A stretch of DNA of 64,000 nt from Lagopus muta (taxonomy: Eukaryota > Chordata > Aves > Galliformes > Phasianidae): positions 18,209,505 to 18,273,504 of the forward strand of contig NC_064434.1 of NCBI RefSeq assembly GCF_023343835.1, in the 5' to 3' direction. The notes under the pieces were generated by a model that made no database searches, had not been told where the DNA came from, and saw only the letters and a program-made list of their open reading frames with translations. This document shows, one piece after another, positions 27,395 to 39,800 of the stretch. The position numbers were made by a program, and so were the translations under genes. Positions within the stretch are counted from its first letter, which is position 1; each line of letters opens with the position of its first letter.

Positions 27395-28352
27395 TAAATC
27401 ACCTTATTAAGCTTACATGGCAAACTTTTGATAGCAGGGAACTGCAGGAGCAACTTCTGTTAGCAGAACCCAGCACTGCCCCATGACAGAGCAGAGTAGC
27501 ATCGCTCTAGCAGGGACCTGCCACGAGCAATGCTGAGTCTGCTCAGGGAGAGCAGATTTAAGGAAGTTAAAAAACTGCTGCATAACAGCACCTGGGAGAG
27601 GGGAGTGAGAAATGGAAGAGAAGCAGCCCTGCAACCACTGACATCAGGGCAGAAGAAGGGCAGACTGTGCTCCAGGTGCAGAGCAGAAGCTCTCTGTAGA
27701 GGCCTATGACATAACAGATTGTCCCCCTGCAGCCTATGGTCACCACATGGGGCAAATCACCACATGCAGCCATCGAGGAGTCCACAGGCAGAAGAGGATG
27801 GAGCCTGAATGAACCACAGCCTGTGGCTACCCATCTAGGAGAAGCCCCAGGACAGAGTGGCAGCCTGTGGAGAGCAGCACATGGTGGGACAGTGCAGTTG
27901 TAAAAGATTGACCCCACAGTATAGAGCTGGAGCCATGTTAGTGCTGTGGTTGAGGAGCTGTGGGAAGCCCATGCGGAATCAGTTTGAGGGGAACACACTC
28001 TGGAATAGAGGCAGGGAGTGACCATGAAGGAGTGTCAGAGATGAAGTGTTACAGGCTGACTGCAGACCCCATTCCCCTGCACAGCTTGAGGGGAAGAGGT
28101 AGAAGAGGGTGGATGGGGGAAGATGTTTTTAAACACACTTGTTGTTTTTCACTGCTCTGTTCTGTTATCAACAGGCAATAAATTAATCTCCCTACACCAA
28201 ATCTGTTTTGACCATGATCACAATTTATGAAATAATCTTCAGGTTCTTATCTTAACCCAAGAGCTTATTTTTATCCTACTGCCTCCCCATATCATTTTGA
28301 AGGAGAGAGAAAGTAGCATGGTGGAGCTTGCCTATCAGTGCTAAACCACTTC
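27395..28352 (+). mobile_element. Old ERVL-type LTR, avian
   Basis: A GC-richer block whose right half follows an avian ERVL LTR pattern that I recognise. In order: 'gctgactgcagaccccattc', 'gggtggatgggggaagatg', AATAAA at 28177-28182 in 'ggcaataaattaatctccc', 'ctgttttgaccatgat', and a final part ending near 'gctaaaccacttcc'. No gag, pol or env coding remains. The left border is uncertain and there is no visible target duplication. The 152-codon minus-strand frame at 27567-28025 lies in this LTR and is not a gene. Confidence 0.65.
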
Positions 28353-28518
28353 CAATTCACATACAAATAATGGAGGAAAGGGAAAGTAACACCATGCAGG
28401 ACACAGAAAAAACTAAATGGTGCAACTCAGTCCTGAACAAGATCACAACTTGAAAGTGTGCTCTGATTCTAAACTTGTTTTAGCCTTTTAGAAAGTTCCG
28501 TAATATGGAAGAGAGCCT

Positions 28519-28556
28519 AATCAGCCTCCTGGAGGCTGATTCCCTGGTTTCCAGGG
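28519..28556. repeat. Two adjacent perfect hairpins
   Basis: aatcagcctcc (28519-28529) and ggaggctgatt (28531-28541) are exact 11-base inverse repeats separated by one base. Immediately after, ccctgg-ttt-ccaggg (28542-28556) forms a second perfect hairpin. Confidence 0.7.
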
Positions 28557-29477
28557 CTTTCTTTTTGGTGAACTATATATGCTATATATATACTATACAT
28601 ATATACTCTTATCCCAAAACTCTACAGTAGGGAGATGGAAGGAAATCAGGCTAGAGTATGGAAAGAGAGTTCTTTTTGCCACATATAAGTGCAAATTAAA
28701 ACTACAAATTCATATAGGAATGCCAATTTGAAGATTGTTATACTTTAGTCCCTTGTGTTTATGCTTCGCTTCCTTAATGAAATACTTGCATATTATCTTT
28801 GTTTCCACATGAACCAGCATAGCATATCTGCGCTTTTCAGCATTTTCTTGTCTTTAATGATGTGACTCAATATATGCCATAGGTACTGCATGCAATTTAA
28901 ATTTGACCCTGAATGAGAGCAAATAATTTCTTTGTGAATTTCATGGTAAGTTCTTCATCTTAGAATTCAGACTTGGAACAAGATATCTCACACTCTATTG
29001 GAAATGGTTCTTGGAGACTCAGTATTAAATAGGAAAATGCAAAATGATATGGGTGTAATGCTATAATGTGATGGAAAGCGCAGCAACAATCACAGAGTGA
29101 AACAATCCTAGACTGCAGCAACTGAAAAAAACTCAAATACAGCAGCCATGAATACAGTCACAATGAGGTCGCCTCAGAGTCTTCTCTTCTCCAAGCTAAA
29201 TAAACACAGTTCCGCCAACCTTTCCCCATAGGAGACATTTTGTTAATCTTTGCAATACTTAGTCCTTGCTGACTCTGTGTGCTAGGTAACATTACAAGGC
29301 ATTACCTTCCCACTTTCTGTGTGCTTTCATATTTACATTCATTTATCTGCCTTAGGAAAAATAGCTTTTCAAACATTTTACTTTTTCTCCCTTGTTTCTT
29401 CTGTTTCATTCACAAGAGAAGGGTACAGATTTTATATATGTATTTATAGATTTGTTGACTGTCTTCTACAAATATCT
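28557..29477. other. Non-coding stretch
   Basis: AT-rich, with a short TATA repeat at 28574-28610. No gene was recognised. Confidence 0.5.
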
Positions 29478-30006
29478 GGAGTACTCACCTGGAGTACTTC
29501 ACCCAGGCCTGGGACCCCCAGTACAGGAAAGACGTGGAGCTCTTGGAGTGGGACCAGAGGAGGGCCAGTAAGATAATCAGAGGGCTGGAGCACCTCTCCT
29601 ATGAAGAAAAGTTGAGAGAATGGGCTTGTTTAGCTTGGAAAAGAGAAGGCTTTGGGGAGACCTCACTGTGGCTTTCCAGTACTTGAAGGGAGCGTATATA
29701 CAGGAGGGGGAATGGCTGTTTATGAGGGTGGGTAGTGATAGGACAAGGGGGAATGGTTTTAAACTGAGACAGGGGTGGTTTAGGTTGGATATTAGGAGGA
29801 AGTTTTTCACACAGACGGTGGTGACACACTAGAACAAATTGCACAGGAGGTTGCGGATGCCCCATCCCTGGAGGCATTCAAGGCCAGGCTGGATGTGGGT
29901 CTGGGCAGCCTGGTCTGGTGGTTGGCAACCCTGCACATAGCAGGGGGGTTGGAACTAGCTGATCATTGTCGTTCTATTCAACCCAGGCCATTCTATGATT
30001 ATATGA
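29478..30006 (+). mobile_element. CR1 LINE 3' portion
   Basis: About 530 bases: 'cacccaggcctgggaccccc', 'gagggctggagcacctctcc', 'gataggacaagggggaatgg', 'catccctggaggcattcaag' and a tail 'ccattctatgattatatga'. The ORF2 C-terminal remnant is frame-broken. Confidence 0.94.
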
Positions 30007-33000
30007 AATATCCACTTAAAATAATAATAATAAAAAAACAACATTGCAAACACCTTTTTTTTTTTTTTTTTGTGCTCTTTCAGATAAGAAATTTATCTGT
30101 TCAAATCTATACAATTGGTACCCGAAATTCCAAAAGGAAGCTCAGAAAAAAAAGTAGCTACAGAAGATAAAGTTTTATTAGAATGCAGTAGGAAAATATT
30201 TAGAATATTATTCATCCAACAGCAATAAAAGCAAGCTCTCTTTTATGAATATGTAGTCAAATATATCAGAAATATTAAAAAAAAAATCAGAGACTTTATT
30301 ATAGTTAGCTCTACACATGGAAAGACTAAAAAGTCACCTTCAAACCTACATGAAAAGATAGTCAGCATCAAGAGAAAATGTCAGGTGTAAAGATCATAAT
30401 GGATGTAAGTATCATCAAATATGACAATCTGAAATATTGCTATACACAGGTGTAAATGGAATTGTCACATTTTAATCATAATTTCATAGCATATACATCT
30501 ATCTTGCTTATATGTTCCTAATTTGGTTTTTGGACTAAGCTTGCTAAAACCTAGGATCTTTAAAGATTCTAAACAGCTAGCATGTAAAAGTGATAATTTA
30601 GATGAATAGTAAGCAAAGAAGCTGTATTTGCAGTGGATGTGCTAGTGGCTTAGAATGAAGCATTTGTGTGCACAAATTGCAAACAAACGAAACTGAGAGA
30701 ATACAACACCTCATGATGTTCATTGTTGTTTGTTTTGCTTTGCTTTTGTTGGATTTCTTTTTCCTCTTACTGAAGGCTTATCTGGAGCTAGATAAACAGA
30801 AAACACAGCCACCTTTTTATGCCATAAAATGAAGCCTTTTCAAAGTTATTGTATTTCTCTTTAATTGCGTCAAGATACTGGAAGATCACATATATTTAAA
30901 TGTGCCATACTGTGAATGAAGATATTAATGATGATATGGGATGCTGCTAAAACTCTGAAAAGTTTAAAGTAAGGTGACACTGAACTATGAATGCTCTTTG
31001 TTAAAAGAAGTTCAAAAGTGTCTGGATACCGCATGCTCTCATACTAATGAAACTTGCTCTGAATTTTTATATTGTCTTCCACAATGTTCTAAGGCATTCA
31101 TATACATACTGAATTTTGAAGATCCTAAAGAGAAAGAAAAAAATAAATTATTTGCATGTATTGCTTTGTCTGACTTTCATGCACATGCGGAAGATCCTGA
31201 GTATCTAATTTTAGAAACCTGAGGCTGATGAATGACACAAACAAAGTTGGTTTATGGCTAACAACTCAGAAAATAATTTTCATGCTATGTATCTTCATCA
31301 GCCAAGGGTGATGTTGGGCACTAACTTGCTGTGTGCATGCTGTTGCAGTGTCTTAGATGCTGTTGTGTTGCTGTCTGCTTCCCGTGTGCAGGTGAGCACC
31401 TTCTTTCCCCGGCAGGCTGCATGCCCCAGCCACATAGGCAGGGTCTCCCAGGGCAGGATGACCCCCTCCTTGGCCTCATATTCTTGCCAGTCAGTGATAA
31501 CAGCATTGCAAATAGGAAATACCAACTAGAATATGTAGACAATGAAACCTGTCCCATTTCTGTAGGAGATATTTATAAGGGGACCCCATCCTTTTCTCTC
31601 TGTCTCTCCCTCTTTCTCTCCATTTTTATTGTTATCTCACAAAGCAACATTCAATTTGTTCTGCTATAAGCCATCAGCTATGGACCCTGTTGGCAAATCT
31701 TTGTGCACTTGTCTCAGCATCCACTATGCAACAGTGGCTCTTTCTTCATTTTGCTAATACACTCCTGCATGCACCCACCTTTTCTTATCTTGATTTTTTA
31801 AAATTTATATTCTGTGTCTCCCAAAGTTCAGGTTCCTTGATTTTTGCAGACAGTTGTCGTCTGCTCTTTCATATGCACGCTAAGATGCATAATGTCATCA
31901 TCCCATCCTAGCTAGTAAGCTTTGCTGGCTTCCTGTTTTTTTGGTATTCACCTCAAAGCAGTCTTATCCTAGTCTGCACCTAGTGTTCAATTGACATCCC
32001 TTGTGTTATCTCTAATATTCCTTTCTGTGGTACTCCACGAGGAAGGATATCATGCTCCTGGACTAGGGAAAAATTTACTTTATCAGTAGGTATCAGGTTG
32101 TCTCTGTCACGTATTCAAATATTTCATATATTTTCAAAGGTATTTCAAGACCAAAATTTGCCACAAAGTCCTGGGCATAATATTAGGAGAACATCACAAT
32201 GCTTCTGCAAGGCTTTATATGTCCACTTCCATTTTTACTATTGCACCCATTTCCTCCACCCTTACCCTGAATTTGGAAGCTGGACCATTCTTTGTAAGCA
32301 TATGAGACTGAAATCAGGCACACTTTTTAACATTATTTTTGGAGTTCCACTGAAAATCTTTTTTTTTTTTTTTTTTTTTTAAATGAAAACTTGGATCAGG
32401 CAAGATTTTACTTCAGAAATCTATTCTATTCTATTTTGATTTTATTGGACTATACACCTCACCGGCTGGATCACCTTCCTTTTTCTGAGTAGATTTACTC
32501 AATATATGAGTGTGTTTCACTGACTTGATCTACTAACTGAACAAGCACCGTTTAAAAAAAAGAAACATGCTGAACCTCTCAGATGGCCAACCTGCAGATG
32601 GATGATAAAAGACCATCCAAAAGTTTGGATGTTTGTCCTTTTTAATCTAACACATAGTTACTATTGTAAGTTTTTCTTTTGGGGACAGTCAGAAGATTTT
32701 TAAGGCCAAATAGGACTGTTAAAGTGATAGTTGCAGCATTCATCTAATTACTTTTCATACAAATAAAGCTGTGAGGAGATGTCTGACTTGAAACAAAAAG
32801 TTACCTGCCAGGAAAAAATACACAAATTGAGACTTTAAAAAACAAAAAACAAGTAGAATTATTTCAAAAACTGGGTGTAAATATTTGTACATATATATGC
32901 ACTTATGCACATCTAAACCAGGTCACTATGAATTTTTGTTCATATGCAAACTAATATAACTTACAGAAAATACAGTAGAAATTGTATTGGAAGTTGCAAT

Positions 33001-33446
33001 TTTTCAGGGTTAAATTGATGTATAAAACCTCAGTTTGGTACATAATTATTTGTATGTTCCAAAATCTGTAAACTGAAAGTATACAAGCTTTTCTACACAT
33101 CAGTGAAACATCAGTGAAAGCAGATGCTAATGGACGTCTGTATAGGTTAGCTTTCAGCCTTAGTTCAGCTTTAAAAGAATTTCAGATAACTTTTTATCTG
33201 TTAGTTAGGGCAACAGATGTGCTTTTAAAACACTCATCTTAAAACAAAGATGAGCTAAATACTTCTTCAGACATTTGTTTTGCCAAAGAGCACGTATACA
33301 CACAAGGAAACACACACATACACCCACAGACTAGGATAAGTAGATCAGCTTTAACATTTTGCATTCATTCCTCTTTTCAATGTAATTTACTGTAAGACCA
33401 CAACAAAAACCAACATTGAACTAGCAAACATGTACATTTCTTTATG
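30007..33446. other. Non-coding stretch
   Basis: No gene was recognised. It holds a T run at 30055-30071, a GC-rich patch at 31318-31500 with overlapping open frames on both strands and a TATA-like ATTTATAAGG at 31569, and poly-T at 32360-32380. Confidence 0.5.
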
Positions 33447-33868
33447 ATCTCCTCTACAAGGACAGGCTGAGAATTGGGAGTGTTCAGCCTGGAGAAGAAA
33501 AGGCTCTGGGAGTCCTGAGAGCAGCCTTTTAGAGACTAAAGGGGAGCTATAGGAAGGAAGAGGATGGACACTTTAGCAGGGTCTGTGGAGATAGGATGAG
33601 GGGAAATGGTTTCATACTAAAAGAGGGGAGATTTAGATTGGATAAAAGGAAGAAGTTTATTATGATAAGGATTGTGAGGCACTGGAATGAGTTCCCAGAA
33701 AGATGGTAGATGTCCCATCCCTGGAGACAGTCAAGGTCAGGCTGCACGGAGTTGTGAGCACCCTGATCTAGCTGTAGGTGTCCCTGGTCATTGCAAGTGA
33801 GTTGGACTAGATGGTGTTTTAAGGGTTCCTTCCAACTCAAACAATTCTATAATTCTATGATTCTATCA
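33447..33868 (+). mobile_element. CR1 LINE 3' portion
   Basis: About 420 bases: 'aaggacaggctgagaattgg', 'gttcagcctggagaagaaaa', 'gatcctggagacagtcaagg'-like core, 'gagttggactagatggtg' and the tail 'attctataattctatgattc'. Divergent and non-coding. Confidence 0.92.
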
Positions 33869-36800
33869 GATTTAAGTTTCTCAGCAATAGAACTTAAATG
33901 AAAATATCTTCCTCTGAGTAACATTTCTTTTTTAATTAAAAAAGTAGAGACAAAAATACAAAAAGGAAATTCAAATCCCATTCACATGTCTGTACCTATA
34001 GTATTAGGTAAATTACTAAGTACAAAGAAATGGTATTTATCTCCATACTCTGTGAATTTAGGCCAGGGATTTAATACAGTATTATTAGAAAGTGCTGACA
34101 AGATACTGTTAATTCATCATCTGTACAGTGCTCCCGCAGTGGGTTGGCCACTAAATAACCTGCTTGTAGAAGTGAGTCAAACATGTAAATTAGCTCAGTA
34201 CAGGTGTTGCATTGTTCCTTTCCTCCAATTCACCTAATAGATACATACTCTATACACTCAGGCAATAGTTTTAATCCCATAACGAGTTTCTTCATTGTTA
34301 CCACATATTTTTCAAGAGTGAGGATGTAACAAATCCTATCAGACATGGCATTTTGATGGCAAAATGATAATAAATAAATAAATAGATAGACAAATTACTC
34401 ATAAGCAACGCACTTTATATATTGGTCAAAACAAAATTAATTTCTTATACACAGTTGAGTCTAAGACAACTTCTTATACTGCTAATTCAGCTTTGCTGGA
34501 TATCATTACACCATGGAACATCAAACATCAAACATCTGATTAGTGGTCTTCTGCATATTCTGGATGTAGCTGTGCCTTGTTTTCTCCAACTTATAAGCTA
34601 TTATGGTCTAGCTAGGAAAACATAGGTCCTAGCCTTTTTTTTTTTTTTTTTTTTTTCTCCAAGAAAACTCACACTAGTGACAGTTTTGGTTCTTAAATGC
34701 AAAAAATGAATTTGCCTTCACCCTTTATGTAGGTACAGAGGTTGCAGAGTTGCCTGGATGTGCATCATGCAAAGTGCCTAAATTTTAGACAGCTCTGTGT
34801 ATTTGATGAAAGGGGCTAAATGTCATTCTGATGCAAATCACTCAATGCACAGGAAACCTAGCTGCTCATTTGCTGTACTTGATCTTGCCCTGGCGCTCCT
34901 ATGTACATTTACAAATGTCTGACTGAGGAAAATAAACTTAGTGTTTCTGAAAAAATGGTGAATAGGAAATATAAATTCCTATTCCTATATAAACCGTGGT
35001 AATAACCACAATGACTTAAAAAAGGCTATGTAAATTCTTGTTTTGTATGCAAGTCAGATTAGAAGATCAAATTTTATTCAACAAATGGCTTACCCATGGA
35101 TGGCCTAGACCTTTGCAAGAAGATGATTTTTAAACAAGACTTTTGTATGTGGTATATCAGTTCTTGGAATGGACGGGAAATAATGGTGCAGATCAAGAGC
35201 AGGGAGGTGAAGAAAACACATTTGACGCAGGACAGGAAAAGGGACAGGAAAGGTAAATCCAGGATGCAGAATGCATTAACTTACTGGTCCATCACTCTTC
35301 CTATTGTGTTTTATTACACTTCTAATGTTATATATGGTATAACTTGAAAGAAAGAGTAGGTCTGATATTGCTGAATGCAGGAAAACAGTTTAGATGACAA
35401 AAGCAGGGAAATTTAAAAGTCTCATGTAAGTAAATGAACTGGATAAGTTTCCTTGTTACAAATTCTCTGTGTCTCAATAATTCTTTCCAAAGTATTACAC
35501 CAATTGATGCTCCTGAAATTCCAGTTTGCTGAAAATCTAATTATTTCCTTCTACTAAAACTGGAAAACAAAACAAAACAAAACAAAACAAAACAAAACAA
35601 AAGTTTCTTTTCTAAAAAAGAAAAAATGCTTAAAAGTCTCATTTTTGTTGTTTCTAGTGAATAAATGCTGTTGTAATTAATTGTAAACCCAGTGGTATAA
35701 AAGTCATCCTGGTAGTTTAGGCTGGACTAATTGTCTATTGTCTCCAAAGTGTTTCCAGAGCTTACAGGAGCAGAAAGACTTTCAGTTATTCATTATTCAT
35801 TTCTTTAAATAAATTTCAGTCTCGCCTATTAAGTTTTAGCAATAGCAGGGAAATAAGCAACAAATTCTCTTAAAGATTTAAAGATGCATCAGAAATAAAG
35901 TTCATATGCAAACAGTTTGCACAGGAATTGTTGATGTTATGCAGTCTTTATTGTAAGAGGGAAAAAACGGTGTTTGGAAAGGTAAGGAAGATCCCATAAA
36001 GTAACTACAAAGCCTCCATTTGTTCCAGAAAAATAAGATACATACAGTCTGCCCAGCTCCTGGCTGGTGGTTGGACTGAACCACGTCCTGTCTGGCTGTC
36101 ACCACTGACCCCTGCCCAACTGTTCAGACAGCCTGCCTTTGTCCAAGCAGAATTCAGCAGGCTGAATAGAGATACCTGTATTTTGAATGTCTACATTTCT
36201 AGTGTTATGCACTTCCAGAGTATAAATCCTTTGGACAGCTAAAGTAAATTAGAACTTTAACAGAAGAAATGTAGCCCAAACAAGTGCATTTTCCCTGCAC
36301 ACACAAAAAGGGAGACTAACTTCAGCTAGAGGCTAAAATTTAATTTCCTGGTTTGTGGAAAAGCAACATGTAGTAAAGTATATCATAGCTTGCAAGATAA
36401 AGCAATGCCTGTAAATTAAGCAAACAAATGGATTAGAATCATAGAAAGGGAAATGACTAACTTAAATCACTGTAATCTCAGAGGCTACATATATATATGT
36501 GTATGAAAATTTTGATATTTGTACTGTAATACAAAATTGGAAGGAACACAGATGCTATTTTACTTGTAAAAAACATTGTCACATCTTTCATAAGCAGCAG
36601 TGATGAAGAGCTTGACTTCACGTGTCAAAATTTTTTCTCTTTATCATAAGCTTATGATATTGCTTCATGTAATGTGCCTTTAATCACAAGAAATCAAGGG
36701 AGCTGTCTGATGCAGGAAGATTTCTGGAGAGAGGGCCACACCTTACATGAGCTGCTTGACATTTTTCTTTAACTGTTGCCAGGCTTTTTCACAGAAAATA

Positions 36801-39800
36801 TAAATAATCATATGGTTTAATGTTAAACATAAAGAAAATTTGCAATAATCCAAGAACAAAGAGGTATAAAACCACCACAAGAAAAAACACCATAGAATCA
36901 AACTGTATAATATACTTACTTTAATACTTCCATTGTATTTACCTCAACTAAACAGAAAGATTGTCTTTACTTTAAAAGTGTAAAGCATAACCAGATAGAA
37001 GCCAGATATCACAAGCTTAGAAAAGAGTGAAGAGAACTGTCCTGCTTCACATGCTTACAGCCCAAAGGCAAATTTCTTTTCCTGTGGAAGAAAATGCCAG
37101 AATTTTAGTGTGAGGACTTGTTCCATGAGAAATAACTTCATTTAATGAGTTTATTTGAATAATATGTCAGATGGATATAATGGAATAATTCATTCATAAG
37201 CAGTCAAAAATAGGTCAAAACTGATTACGAAGAGCATCACTCTGAAACATAACAATTATTTTAATTCCTTCTGGTAAAATTGTATATAACTGAAATTGTG
37301 ATTTCATCATCTTTTTTACATTTTAGTTGAAGAATTCAAATTTCAATACATAGGATAGAGCTAAGCATCAGCAATTATTTATACTGAGTGAGCTCTTTGT
37401 AACCAGCAACAGCTTTGCTATGTTACTCTGCCTTCAAATTCACAAATTTTTTGGGTGGTCAACTGTCACAAAATACCACATGATATTTGGAGATTATCTG
37501 CAGCAGATCAGAACCCCCAGTGAAAAGTTCATCATGACAGAGTTAAAAAACTAAGGATATCTCCAGATCTATTCTAAGTGGAAGATTACCTAAGCCAGCT
37601 GAGAATTCTGTCTTTTTCCTAAAATTAATAACAGAAAGCAGGTAAGTCCTGCAAATTTAATCCAAGAGTGCAAAATGGTTAAAATAATTTAAAAAAAAAA
37701 AAAAAAGATAAAATTCTTAACACTATAGGCTGATATTTTGTTTTAGTCAAAGAAGGAAATGTTAAAATACTTTCCAGCTGACATCTTGGTTACTTGTCAA
37801 ATCAGTGAAAAATGTCAGAAACTCCCTGAAGCTCTGTGGAACCCAAGAACTTTGAACCACAGCTCTAATTCTCTCCACACCAAGGATCATGGGATTTTAA
37901 TGGCCAATATGGGTCAGTACCTTTGATTTAAAACTCACCTACTGGGGCACTAACCTCAGCCCATGTTTGTTTACTTTTACTGCTATTTGGCTTTATAGAC
38001 AGCAGCAATGTCCATGATTCTTCTTGAGCTCTTTCTAGGAGCTCAGAAAGGAAAGAAAATACAACAGTTTTATTTTGGTCACATCAACAATTATTGAAGA
38101 TGTGAAACTGAGCCCTTGCAACATATAGTGCTCAACCAAGCTGAACAACAGATAAGTTCTGGGAAGAAATAACAGTTCATTTTAAACATCGGCTGAAATC
38201 TCTCTTGCCATTTCCATGTTAGTGAACCAATATTATCATTTCTTTTGTTCTTCAGAAGATAATGTTCATCCTGTCCTTCATGGCCAAATCTCACACCTCA
38301 ATCAAAACAGTAAATTGATAGTTCATTACCCTTAATATAGTAACCTGAAGAAACAATGAGTGGATCAGCACTCCACACTTTTATGAGAAGAACCTTGCAG
38401 GCTACATATATGACAAAAAAGCTCGTGTATGAAATACATAAAATTAGAATGGGAAGAGCATGATTGTCCTACCTGAGCACTGCTTTCACAGATTGCTCTG
38501 CAATATCTAAAATCTTACCATTTGCTCTACATCATGTAATAAAGTGTAAAGCATCACCCTGGGGAAATACTCGGAACACCTTTAGCTTTTCTTGACTTGC
38601 TTGCCTTGAAGTTCATGCCTCTAATTTAAGCCTGGGTTAACAGGATTTATGTGCAGGTTGGTTGTCCATGATGAGTACACAGACTTGGGATCCAAATTTA
38701 CATATCCACACACCCTGTGCTGGTACATATTCAGAAGCCCAGCAACAAATCCATGTCAAGTGCCAGAGCATCTTGTCCTTTTTTCACTCTACTATGCTGT
38801 CTTTCTGATGCAAACAGAAGTATAACCAACTGTAAACAGGTACATTGTGATAAAGAGGCAAAGCTTTCCTGGAGGGTGGATTTTGATTCCCTGCAGTGAT
38901 GGGTATGCAATGCATCTTCAGCTGCCATCTGTGTCCTAGTAAAATTGGTTTGCTGTCTTGGGAGTGGGCATCCATCAGCTCAGCAGGTGTGTATGCTTCT
39001 AGAGAGGCACCGTGTAAAATAAAGGTGACCCTCCAACATGGAAGTCTCATCATCAGTTCATTTTTATTTTCAGTATTCAGAGAGTATAATCACAAGACTG
39101 ACAGAATTCTGGACTAGGTATGACAAGTTCCTTTGAAGTTTGTGAGACAGGATGGAAAGAATAAAGTAGGAAAGGTAATTCTTCATTAGCTTTCCTCAAA
39201 AGCCTTGCAGAAGATTTAAAATATTGATAACATTTGTAACTTGGCTGTGTCATTTTCAACACTCTTAACTTACAATAAATGTGCAAAACTTTGTATTTAT
39301 GTAATCTGAAATGCCATGAAGCAATTTTTGTGAACACTTCACATCACAATTCAGTTTTATAGTTATCATTGACAGAATGTAATAGAGGAGACATATCTGA
39401 AAATAATGTAACAGCTCTTAAGCATTTTAAAAACAAGCTCCAATTCTGCTTACATTCATGCACTTCATTTTTGCTTTTATAGATCTCAGTCACTAGTGGA
39501 ATGAAATAATGGTTTGAGTGACTCTAATGTGAAGTGCTGTAGTCTTCTGCTTCTATCTGTCCTCTTCGTCATGCTCTGATCCTGAAAACAGCTCACAGGT
39601 TTTGTCACTTCAAACCAGCTGATTTTCTTTCTCCTGTAGGGTGCAGAGTTTCAAAGTACCAAAAGAATTTGTTGGCTAAAACACCTACTATGATGAGTCA
39701 CTTAGAGCATCCTGCATTTTCTCCTTCATTTTACTTATAGAAAAGTTTAAAGAAGTATCATTTTCAGGATTTGTGTAGCTTTGATGTTTTCACATAATGG

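Noticed and set aside
27567-28025. 152-codon minus-strand frame
   Set aside because: Lies within the ERVL-like LTR and its GC-rich sequence; antisense to the LTR signals.
36436-36470. 'agaatcatagaaagggaaat', possible CR1 tail
   Set aside because: Only about ten bases match; no further CR1 sequence follows.
36642-36659. 18-bp perfect palindrome with AAGCTT core
   Set aside because: One such palindrome is near the chance expectation for 64 kb of AT-rich sequence.
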